This document shows, piece after piece, positions 19,318-29,423 of a DNA stretch of 64,000 bases. The DNA is taken from the NCBI RefSeq assembly GCF_963576675.1, contig NC_088911.1:87201256-87265255 (forward strand). The letters run 5' to 3'. This DNA comes from Euphorbia lathyris (Eukaryota > Streptophyta > Magnoliopsida > Malpighiales > Euphorbiaceae). The stretch's first letter is position 1, and the number at the start of each line of letters is the position of its first letter. Below the pieces are notes generated by a model. The model was given only the letters and a program-made list of their open reading frames with translations. It had not been told where the DNA came from and did no database searches. A program made the position numbers and the translations under genes.

Positions 19318-20796
19318 ATGCAAGAAGAGCTTGATCAATTCAAGAGAAATGAGGTATGGGATTTAGTACCAAAACCTAAGAATCAAAAGACCATAGGAAC
19401 TAAATGGGTCTTTCGAAATAAGCTAGATGAACAAGGTAATGTATTCAGGAACAAAGCCAGACTCGTAGCTCAGGGCTACAGTCAGCAAGAAGGCATTGAC
19501 TATGGTGAGACCTTTGCACCCGTAGCTAGGCTAGAGGCTATAAGAATATTGTGTGAATATGTTAGCTTCATGAACTTTAAACTGTTCCAAATGGATGTTA
19601 AAAGTGCTTTCCTTAATGGAGTTATAAACGAAGATGCATATGTTAGTCAGCCTCCAGGGTTTGAAGATCCAAAATTTCCAAACCACGTTTATAAACTCAA
19701 AAAGGCCCTGTACGGCCTGAAACAAGCACCACGTGCTTGGTACGAAAGGTTGACCAGTTTCCTACTGACCAGGAACTATGTCAGAGGTAAAGCTGACACA
19801 ACCTTATTCATTAAGAAGAAGGGTAAAGATACCCTGTTGGCACAAATTTACGTAGATGATATTATCTTTGGTGCTACTAATGAATCTATGTGCAAGGAAT
19901 TTAGTAAACAGATGCAAACTGAGTTCGAGATGTCAATGATGGGCGAACTCAACTTCTTCCTTGGACTTCAAATTAAGCAAGGGAAGAATGGCATCTTCAT
20001 TAGTCAGTCTAAGTATGCCAAAGAAATATTGAAGAAATTCGATATGGAAGAATGTAAACCCATATCTACCCTAATGAGTATTGACACTATGCTTTGCGCT
20101 GACGAGAAAGGTAAGTCAGTAGACAGCAAGTTATATCGTGGTATGATTGGCTCTCTACTTTATCTAACCGCTAGTAGGCCAGACATTCAGTACTCAGTAT
20201 GTTATTGTGCGAGATATCAAGCTGACCCCAGGGAATCTCACTATATAGCTATCAAAAGAATTTTTAGATATTTGCAGAGCTCAGTTAATGCAGGTTTGTG
20301 GTATCCAAACACAAATGACTTCACACTCATTGGATACACTAACGCTGACTATGGACGAGATAAGCTAGAGCGTAATAGTACTTCAGGAGGATGTCACTTC
20401 CTTGGAAGCTGTCTAGTGTCTTGGTTTAGTAAGAAGCAATCGTCAGTGGCCCTGTCAACAACTGAAGCTGAGTACATTGCTGCTGGAAGCTGTGTGGCAC
20501 AAGTCCTTTGGATTAAGCAACAGCTAGAGGATTATGGAATACAAACATAAACAATCGAAGTCAAATGCAACAACAAGAGTGCCATTGACTTATCCAAAAA
20601 TCCAATCCAACACAACAGGATGAAGCATGTCATCATTAGGCATCACTTCATCAGAGACCATGTACTCAAGGGTGAGATCAAGCTGACCTGTGTTCCAATA
20701 GATGAACAACTTGCGGATATCTTTACGAAGCCCTTGGCTCGTGAGCAATTTAACATACTAAGGGAAGCTATCGGTATGTCTAATCCTCTTCAATAG
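19318..20796 (+). pseudogene. pol: Copia reverse transcriptase and RNase H
   Basis: Largely intact RT with the copia blocks [55 protein letters not shown] and catalytic IYVDDIIFG. RNase H follows, with [23 protein letters not shown] and, after a TAA at 20548-20550, the terminal ADIFTKPLAREQF in the same frame up to the stop at 20794-20796. The aspartate position read as YTNADY departs from the usual YSDADW, so RNase H is probably damaged too. Confidence 0.87.
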
Positions 20797-21313
20797 ATTT
20801 CTGCACTTAAATGAATGTTGAGTGATTATTACATGCTGAGTGACTATTAAATGCTGAGTGATTATTGCATGATATGCTGAACTGACATGAATAAAATCAC
20901 CCTATGCTGAGTAGACATATATACTGAGTGATTACCATGAGATGAGTTACTAAGCATGCTATCCCTTCTACGTAAAACTGAGCACTCAGAACTTCAAACG
21001 TTTCGTATTCTAGATACTGAGTAAAGCCACTTGCACAATAAATGCTAGCACGTGCATTAAGTATCCACCTAGGATGATGTAAGCATAATAAATAGAAAAC
21101 ACATGTGCCGAATGTGTCATAAATGCCAGAGATAACAGTCGATTGATCAACTCGAGGTGAAACCGCCATTCCGACCTATCAAATCAATTCAAAACGACTA
21201 TAAATAGTGGATGATTTCCCACTCAACTCTCTTTACACTTGAAATCTTTGGCATTCGATTTCTCTCTCTAACTTCCCAAAATCCTCTGCATTTCTCAAAT
21301 CCTAAAGAAAATC
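20797..21313 (+). repeat. Copia spacer with TGCTGAGTGATTATT repeats
   Basis: Non-coding between pol and the extra ORF. At 20816-20935, four or five copies of TGCTGAGTGATTATTRCA occur in tandem or near-tandem. The rest is AT-rich, ending in a CT-rich leader before the ATG at 21314. CTATAAATAG at about 21199 could be a TATA box for the extra ORF. Confidence 0.65.
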
Positions 21314-24300
21314 ATGTCTAGTGATTCCCAAAACCATTCCGATCAAGAATACGACGACAATCGCTCCGATGTAAATCCTCCGTCTCCTGCTGAGCAGGAC
21401 TATGAAGAGACTTCCACTGAGTCTCAAGAACAAGGTCAGCATGACCAATCTGTCACTAAGGTCAGCATGAACCCTAAAACTGACCGAGCAACTCCGTCGA
21501 AAAAGAAGAAAGAGAAAACCAAGGAAAAGGTGTTCCTTCCAGTCTACAAAAGCGTGCAAAAATTTAAAGTCTTCCGTTCCCGTTGGTTCTCCAAAGGATT
21601 CGTAGAAGCTCAGAAACCTTTATGCGAATGGATCTCCAAAAACGACTGGACCGAACTCTTCAAACTCCCCGGTACCACTTACCCGTAGTTGGTAAGAGAA
21701 TTTATGCAAATCTAAGGGTTGCCGAAGATGATGTTGACCACTTAGTGACCAAGGTCAAAAACAAGGACATCACCATCACTCCGACCTATCTCGCTAAGCT
21801 GTTAAAACTGACGGCCAAAGGATCAGAACTCAGGTGCACCAACGACTACCCGCGCATTGACTACCCAGTTGAGTTCTGTAAACCAAAGAACCATAAAGGT
21901 GAAATCGCCAGCACCTACATGGGTCAGCCTCAGAAGATGGCGCACTACATCCTGACCAACTTCCTGTTCCCCAAGGTCAACTCCTCCTCCTCAGCGTCGA
22001 ACTTTGAGCAGTGCTTCATCTGGCACATGCTGAACTATAAGCCGCTCAACATGCCCGTATTTCTCATCGGTGCCTTCCAACGCAGTACCGGGACACTCAA
22101 GATGGGTTCCCTCATCACAAAGATACTGCAGGATCACAAGGTCAGCATGGTAGAGGAAATTGAGATTTCGGGTACGGAAATCACCACAGCAGTGCTGTTC
22201 GGTTTAGCCTACAACCAACCTATAAAACCGAAGAAAGGAAAGGGGGCTATGGGTGAAGAAGAACCCGCCGAGGAAGACATAGAAGGGGATAATATGGTTG
22301 AAGGGGATAATATGGTTGAAGCAGCACAAGATGCGCTGACCAAGAAATGGAAGAAAGTGATGGGTGACAAAGAACCTGCTGACCACACTAGGCAAGACAA
22401 AAAGAGGAAAGCTTACCAATCCTCCTCCAAAGATATTAACACAGATCCGAGAAAGCTTCGGATAATCTCTAGTGTGAAGAAAGCTGCTGCTGAGCAAGCT
22501 CAAGGGGAACCTAAGTCATCGGAGAAACAGAAAAGGCAAGTTGAGCCTGAGGAAGAAAGTGAGGAGACACCTGATCAGCCCCTAAAGAGGAAGAAAACCT
22601 CCGGGTTGAAGCCAATAGAAGCTGACCCACTTGACTTCGTGATTACTAAGGAATCACACTTCGTGCGGAGTCAAGAAATTGATCTGGAAAAAGGTTCCTT
22701 CTGGTCAAGAGGAAGAACTGGGTGATACTGAGGGAGAACCTCAAGCTGACAAGATGGGTCCTGCTGAGCAAAGTAAACCAGTTGATGCTGAGCAAGCTGA
22801 GAACCCCGCTAAGTCACTAGTGAAGGACAAGGTTGTGGAAGGCCTTGATACTGACCTTAACTCCTCTTCTGAGTCTCTTGAGTTTATTCATGCTGATCCT
22901 TCTCCACCAACCAAAACTCCTAAGGACAGTACGGACAAGCGTTTCAAACGCAAAGCTCAAAAGCCCAACCTCATCGATTTGTTGGATGACTCCCCACTCA
23001 AAGATCCAATCACAAACTTGACCGGACTTCAGTTCCAATTATTCACCAACATTGTTGAACCAACCCCAGACCAAATCAAGGAAAAACAAGCCTCTGTTTC
23101 TCAAGCTGAGGAACAAGCCGACCCGAAAGCTCCTAAGGGTCTAATTTCTGCCGACACTTCTGCTCAACCTTCCACTGAGCAAGTGCTCCAAGTCCATGCT
23201 GCTCACCCAAATGAGCTGGCAATGAAAACTCCTGCTCAAGATAGTTCTGAGTTGCCTCAACTTCCAAAATCTACTCAACTTCAGACTGACACTGAGCAGG
23301 TCAATAACTCTGCTGATCCACCTCTTCCTACTCCTACAAAGCAGAATGAAAATCAGTCAGCCCTTGATGCTGACCTGGATAAAAGTGCAGTTGCTGACCA
23401 AGCTGACACCTCCACTTTCCAGCACCAAACACCTCATCTATCCGGTGTTGATAAGATTCCGGCCCCTGAGCATCACACTGATGAATCCTACGCTTACTTG
23501 AATGCCTCTGAGTCTGTAAGGAAAATTATTGACTTAGCTCAAGCTCTCCTTCAGGATATTCATCAAACTCACGCCGATGCTGCTGGATCTGTTCATATTG
23601 AGCCAACTCAAATCTCCTCTGTCACTCAGCTTCTGACCGAAATCAAGGGTCTCAAAGAACTAATGAGCATCATGACATCTTTCGTTTCTCAACAGCCCAA
23701 GCAAGAGTCAATAATGAAGCTGGCTGAACTCCAGCTGATGATGGTGAACCATATGAACTCCATCCAAGGTCAACTCAATACCTTATCAGCTGTGAACTCC
23801 ACATATGCAACCTTTGCTGAGGTTAATCAACATTTCTCCCAGCTGACCTCTGAGCTAACTAGAGCTCGTAACCTTATCTCCTCCTCCTCTCAGTGCTCCA
23901 TCGAATAGATTGGTGAAGCCATTCGCCTACTCAACCTAAGTAAAGAGGAAATGGACACTGACCAAGTGAAGACCAACGAGATTCTGCAATGCACTCAATC
24001 CACCCTTGCGCAGGTCCGGCACATAAATGCTCAACGTCAATCATACGACACTGCCCTGCTCAGGATGTATCATCAATCCTATACACGGATGACAGAATCG
24101 ATAACTTGGATCGGGAAATCTCAAGAGTATCTGCTAAGTATGCTCAGTGTCAATATTAAAATCCCCACTTCAAGTATGGCCGATGGCATGTAGGTCTTCC
24201 AAGGTCTACAAGAGAGTACGAGTCAACTGCAACTGTACTCATCCAAACTGACTCGTGCTGTTCAACAGGGAATCTTCTATGCTCCTTCTCCTCCATCTCA

Positions 24301-24505
24301 TGATGCTGGCAAAACGGGGGAGAAAGAACGAACAAAGCAAGCTGTTGGAACTCAACAGAAAACGGAGGAGATATCTAAGCCAGCTGCCGGAACTCAGCAG
24401 AAGCCTGGTTCAACTTCTGCTGACCCGAGTACCCACACTCAGCAACAACGAACTGCCCAAACCAAACCCAAGTCAAATCAAGTTCAAGCCAATATTAGGA
24501 AATAG
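21314..24505 (+). pseudogene. Post-pol ORF of the Sirevirus-like element (env-like / plant-transposon-protein type)
   Basis: One long reading, in pieces at 21314-21688, about 21583-22725, 22679-23908, 23951-24193 and to 24505, joined by two frameshifts (about 21680 and 22700) and two stops (about 23906 and 24191). The N-terminus is acidic, then KKKKEKTKEK. About 200 residues of globular sequence follow (FRSRWFSKGFVEAQ, DITITPTYLAKLLKL, YILTNFLFPKV), resembling the putative plant transposon protein region seen beside plant retroelement pols. Next is a long Glu/Lys/Pro/Ala-rich stretch, then a predicted coiled coil (ITSFVSQQ to LISSSS). No signal peptide or clear transmembrane segment is visible, so an envelope role is not supported. 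Function unknown. Confidence 0.6.
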
Positions 24506-25031
24506 TGCTGGCAAATAGTCTATAGTGCTTGCAACTTATATTTTATGGCATGTTCTTGTTAAGCTGAGTTATATGATTTATAAGCATCTTTTATTCAAAC
24601 TGATTTTATATATGCGATGCTTACTTGTTGTGCTTATATGCTGATCTGTCATACTTAACTATTCATTGAACAACAAATTAAATATTGTGAACATAAGGAA
24701 TATACAAGTAAAATATACTCAGCACACAACTCTGATACCTATATGCGACACTGAGTAATAACTAAATGTTCCAAGCATTGACCTACTTCTGAAGGCTGAC
24801 CTAGGCTCATCTGAATTAGATCTTGGAAGGTCTATAATTGAACTAAGTCAGTAAAGGCATGTCTTAATTTCACTCGATTAAATCTTAGAAGGTTTAGAGT
24901 TAATTTAAGTCAATAGATGCAACCCTTACGGGGGAGTAACTTCAGAAGAATAAAAGGTAAATCAATCATGGGGAACCTCAATGCTGAGTTCCAAAATTAA
25001 ATACTTTTGCCAACATCAAAATGGGGGAGTT
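24506..25031 (+). other. Copia 3' untranslated region and PPT
   Basis: Non-coding and AT-rich. Two GGGGGAG-type purine runs occur (about 24930 and 25021-25029). The second, AAAATGGGGGAG, directly precedes the LTR and is the likely polypurine tract; multiple such tracts are described for Sireviruses. Confidence 0.7.
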
Positions 25032-26449
25032 TGTTGAAACACCTTTCCACATGATTTTGATTTGACAAAATTATTTAAGTTAATCCCATGATTAAGACAA
25101 TTAAATTTAAGTGCTTTGATTTAATCGTACTAATGTGTTTGTTCAATGTTGAGTATATTAATAAATGAGAACAGAAATAAAAAGTAAGACAAAATGAAGT
25201 CAGCATGAGCCACAGAAGCTGAGTAGAACACAACTCAACATCATAGAAGAAAAGTCTTCTTCTAAACAAACGCTTGAAGACGAAACTGACCAAAGAAGCT
25301 GAGTAAAACATAACTCATCCCCATCAAAGGAGATCTTAAAGGCGACATCAATTAAGTCAAGCTGAGTGTTCATTAGGACAGCACCAATGATCCGTTAACT
25401 AGAAGATAAAGCCCGATAAAGGTCTGCACCAATTCAGAAGCCTCAGAATTATGCCAAGAGACCTTTTCGAGACGCATGGATCAACTGGCGTTTTGCAAGA
25501 AGACAAACCTGGCGCAAGAAGACGAAACTGGCAAGCCTGGCGCCTGCTAGATTCAGACGATAGGATTGGCCTTCAAATCTGAATGCTGACCAATGAATGA
25601 CGCAAGAAGACCGTTTGATTTCAACGGATATGTCCGAATTCAAATGATTGAAGCTTCAGATTTTACTACAAAAGGACAAGTTCATCACTTGGATCCTTTG
25701 CCGAAAAATAAGAAAGCACAGACAGAAAAGCAAATCTTCACAAGAGTGAAAATCCAAAATAGAAGCTGTCTATATAGAAAAATCAAGTTCTTACGCCCAA
25801 ATCCAATCTCTGTGTAAAAGTCTAGAGTGAATTTGTATTCATCTAAAGTGTTCTTCGTTTGAGAGAACAAAATTTTGTATCAATTGTAAAGGTTGAGAGA
25901 GTGAAGCTGAGTACTCGGTCTTAGTACTCAGTGGTAGAGAAAATATGAGTGTTCGGTCATAACGCTCAGTAGGGTTGAGTAGACGAATAGAGGACGGTAC
26001 TCTTGCATACTCAATTGCTTTGTAAACGGTGTGCTCTACCTTTAAAGAGCTCAGTAGTGGATTGAAAAAGCCCGGAAGGATTCTGGGGACTGGACGTAGG
26101 TGGTGAGGCCGAACCAGGATAAAACTGCTGAGTAATCTCTAACCCTTCTCTTGATATATATATGTATGTGTTGCTTGCTTAAATTACTCAGTATATAATT
26201 TGTATAAGCCGACGCTGAGTAATCAGAGTGCTGAGTTGGAAGCTGACCTCAAGTGTTATTTCCCAACTCACAAGTGAAACAGTTCTAGTCAGCATCTGAC
26301 TAAAGCTGTCTTACACTACGCTCAAGCCTTGCTGACCAAAACTGAGTGGAGTTAATTAAAGAATTAAGTCAGCGTAATTAAACTAAAAAGTTTCATTAGT
26401 TCCTAACCCCCCATTGGAACTAATTATATTACATTACACGGGACCAACA
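25032..26449 (+). repeat. 3' LTR of the Sirevirus-like element (1418 bp)
   Basis: Begins TGTTGAAACACC after the PPT and ends GGGACCAACA. CTATATAG at about 25770 is a candidate TATA box. No coding frame. It is rich in CTGAGT/ACTCAG words. The sequence beyond 26449 is an unrelated retroelement relic, supporting this boundary. Confidence 0.85.
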
Positions 26450-26640
26450 AGTATGTCATCAAAATATACAACCACAAACTTCCCACTCACTGGGCAAAAC
26501 ACTTGATTCATCAGTCTCATGAATGTACTTGGAGCATTAGTCATCCTGAATGGCATCACTAGCCATTAATACAGTTCATCCCGGGTCTTAAAAGCAGTTT
26601 TCCATTCGTCCCCAACCCAGGTCTTGAAAGCAGTGCATCC
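26450..26640 (-). pseudogene. Ty3/gypsy reverse transcriptase relic
   Basis: Read on the minus strand, bases from about 26625 to 26450 give GDEWKTAFKTRDELY, a stop, then [16 protein letters not shown] and [10 protein letters not shown]. This is the Ty3/gypsy RT core with the catalytic YFDD. It is cut at 26450 by the end of the copia LTR, so the copia element inserted here. A CTGCTTTCAAGACCCGGGATG-like block occurs three times, a local duplication of the TAFKTRD region. Confidence 0.8.
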
Positions 26641-27637
26641 CGGGTCTTGAAAGCAGTTTTTAGTGATTTTCAATATAATGACACTAAGGTATGAAAGGTA
26701 ATCAAGTCTAGTAAGTGTATTGGCGTGATTTAGTAACAAATTTCTAGTGTTTATGAGACTAATCCTAGCTTCCATATGTTTTTCTCATTTCCCTCTCTAA
26801 ATTCAAGCTTTTAGTGAGATAAGCTCTCAAATTTATTTCAATCTTTATTGCCTTGAATTAAAAATGACAGCTCCCTCTCATGTTATGGCTAAATAGATTA
26901 TATGTGGAAGGATTAAGGTGACTTTGCAATAGTTGAAAGCATTTCGAGGTAAGGTGCATTCTATACAGAAGAGTTGATTGACTCCAAAGTTTAGATTTCA
27001 AGGCCGACTAGCCTTATCATACGAAAGATAGTTAATGATGGGTCGCATTCACATCAAGCACCAACAGTAAATATTTTGGATTATATGGAAAGGCCGATTG
27101 ACCTTAAGTTAGACCCGATCAACCTTGATAGACATTTTTCTAAGTTTGACCTTTCTCACTTTGACTTTGGCGTTCGGGTTGGATTTTAACCCAATCAAAC
27201 CTACAGATCAAGGTTAACAATAATACATTATAGGTGTCAAAAAAATCTGTGCTCATATCACTATTTTCATTCAGCCCAAGAATAAAAGGCTTATTGTTCA
27301 ATTTTGAAACACCTATATAAATCTTTCATTGCTCTCTTGCCCGACCATGCTCAATCCTTGTATTAACGGATTTGATTGCTAGTCATAATTGAGTCAATTC
27401 CCATCTTTGAATCTGTATTTGCTGACCCTCCTACAATGTCTCCTCCATCCCTATCCTCCTTGAGCCAAAGCTCACCACCCACAAATCTTTATCGTCTCTC
27501 GGCCATAATCCATCCTCCCCACCCTTTTAGAAAATTCTCCTTTGAGAAACAAAATCATTCGGGACAGTGCATATCACTGTGACCAAACAAACGACAAATT
27601 AACATATTTGATTAGAGGTAGGCACTTCATACTTAAA
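26641..27637. other. Intergenic, nothing recognised
   Basis: AT-rich with no long or familiar frame on either strand. May hold further decayed retroelement sequence beyond the RT relic. Confidence 0.5.
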
Positions 27638-28200
27638 CTACACCACTCTCCATGACCCACTTGCAACTTTAATCTTCTTCCATCTTTTTAGAGGATTACG
27701 AACATCCAATTGAACCCTTATATGCACGAAGCTCTTCCATCCTCCAACATTGTTCTTCATGTCATAGTCAATTAAATCCCCTAGAAATTGTCCGAGTAAT
27801 TTACCCTCTTCTATTGACATGCATCCCACCAAAACTTTATGCAATTAGACCCAAATAGAGAGGTGGATATGAGAATATTACTAGGAACATCCCCTTGTTT
27901 GAGATGACTGTGTAGCAAAAAGTGAACATCACAAATGTCCACGTCCCACCCCCTAGGAATCGTTTTAAGTCTAGTGCATGACAGAACTAAAAGAGAGATA
28001 ATCTTGAACCCAGATCTCAGATATTCATCTCTTTTCCCAATCTCCAAACCTCGACATCCCATATTTCATCACTAGGAACTTGATGATGCAATTCGTGAGA
28101 AACCTACACACCAAGCAAAAGTATTTACCTCTGGTTCCCCATTATCCACAGTCGGCTCTAAGACTAGTTCCTCTTCCTCGTTCAAGCTCTAAGAAAAGTC
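27638..28200 (-). pseudogene. Decayed LINE ORF1 (DUF4283-type)
   Basis: Minus-strand pieces in three registers line up with the N-terminal domain of plant L1 ORF1 proteins. They are an acidic start (LNEEEELVLE), CLVCRFLTNCIIKFLVMK, then HFLLHSHLKQGDVP, then LLGQFLGDLIDYDMKNN with HIRVQLDVRNPLKRWKKIKV. The zinc knuckle is not seen. Frameshifts and stops occur throughout. Similar in kind to, but clearly diverged from, the ORF1 at 51536. Confidence 0.65.
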
Positions 28201-29137
28201 ATAATGGGGTGGAGATTCCCCAAAAACCGCGACGATGCAAATCAACGTGAATGGAGAATCACCGAAATATTCGGGATGAGAATAAGAGAGAACATTTTGA
28301 CTTGAAGCTGAAATGAGGATACTATCCCTGAAATGTGAGGATCGCGCCTCTGAATAAATTCTTGTAGGGTTCTTTAAAAAATCCCATGAGAATCTACAAA
28401 TTGTTTTATAATTTTAATTATATATATATATATATATATATTTAATTACTTACCAAGCTAACCTAATTCAATCCACTGGCTACCTTTAACCTTTAGTTAT
28501 TGATTTACTTTCCACTCTCCCAACCCAAGTCTCAACCTCTAATTTTTAGATAATAATGGTTCTACTAATTGATATGTTTCCACAAATAATTGAAATAATT
28601 TCTTGATAATTCTCTTTGTTTGTTCTAAGAATCTTATATTTTTCCATTGTACGTATATATATGGCAAATGAAAATAAAAAAAGGGAAAAAATGATTTTTT
28701 TTTTGTACATAATGTGTATGTTATCAATAGTTGATTCAATAACATAGATGAATATAACTACAACAACGTTCTGGACATCTTATATAAAAGGCGACGATTT
28801 AATAGATTTTTTTAACCATTATCATTACTTTTACTTTTACAAAACCAATAATTAATTTCTTTTTGAATCATTAAAAAAAGTTCAATAATTATTTTTAATT
28901 TTATCTTTTTGAGACGAGGATATCTTGTCTTCTCTCGGTATCCGCACAAGACGGGATACCAAGGATAGAGATAAAAAAAATCCTAAAATCCTTTAGCTAG
29001 AATTTTACGAATCTATTTATGTAAGTATTGAGAACGGAGTGAAAAATGTATCATTGCCCGCCTTCCGTCTTATTGTCACCCTTAAGGTAACGGTGGGTTA
29101 GTGAGAGAATTTTTGTTTGAGCTAGGTTTGTTTGTTT

Positions 29138-29169
<32 letters not shown>

Positions 29170-29271
29170 GGAAAAGGTTTGAGGTAGGTTTTAATTTAAG
29201 ATGCTAGTACTGTCGAGAAAGAGAAAGTAACAAAGGATGTAATTTGCTGAATATCCAACAGTCAGTATGTT
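28201..29271. other. AT-rich intergenic DNA with simple repeats
   Basis: No gene seen. Contains an (AT)n run (about 28421-28441) and a T-run of about 30 bases (29136-29166) just upstream of the URB1 promoter. Confidence 0.6.
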
Positions 29272-29368
29272 TGGGCTTAACTAAGTTAAGATGTTAGTGG
29301 GCCGACACAATTCCTCCACTCTTTCAGCTTCTCTGTCTGTCTAACCAAACCCTTGCACCTTAAACCCT
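29272..29368 (+). promoter_or_regulatory. URB1 promoter: two site II motifs and two telo-boxes
   Basis: Site II motifs TGGGCT (29272-29277) and TGGGCC (29298-29303) are followed by telo-box cores AAACCCT (29347-29353 and 29362-29368), all within 155 bases of the ATG. This pairing is known from plant ribosomal-protein and ribosome-biogenesis promoters. A CTC repeat follows the telo-boxes. No TATA box is evident. Confidence 0.65.
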
Positions 29369-29423
29369 CCTCCTCCTCCTCCTCCACCCAAACAAGAAGC
29401 TTTCTGTTATTACTCTCTTTTCA

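Larger units (their letters stand above)
17455..26449 (+). mobile_element. Sirevirus-like Ty1/copia retrotransposon, right part
   Basis: Contains the C-terminal gag, protease, integrase, RT-RNase H (copia order), a long post-pol ORF, a GGGGGAG polypurine tract and a 1418-bp 3' LTR. The copia domain order with an extra ORF after RNase H is typical of Sireviruses. Its 5' LTR and most of gag must lie left of the Tat element, outside the window. Many stops and frameshifts show it is older than the Tat insertion. Confidence 0.87.
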
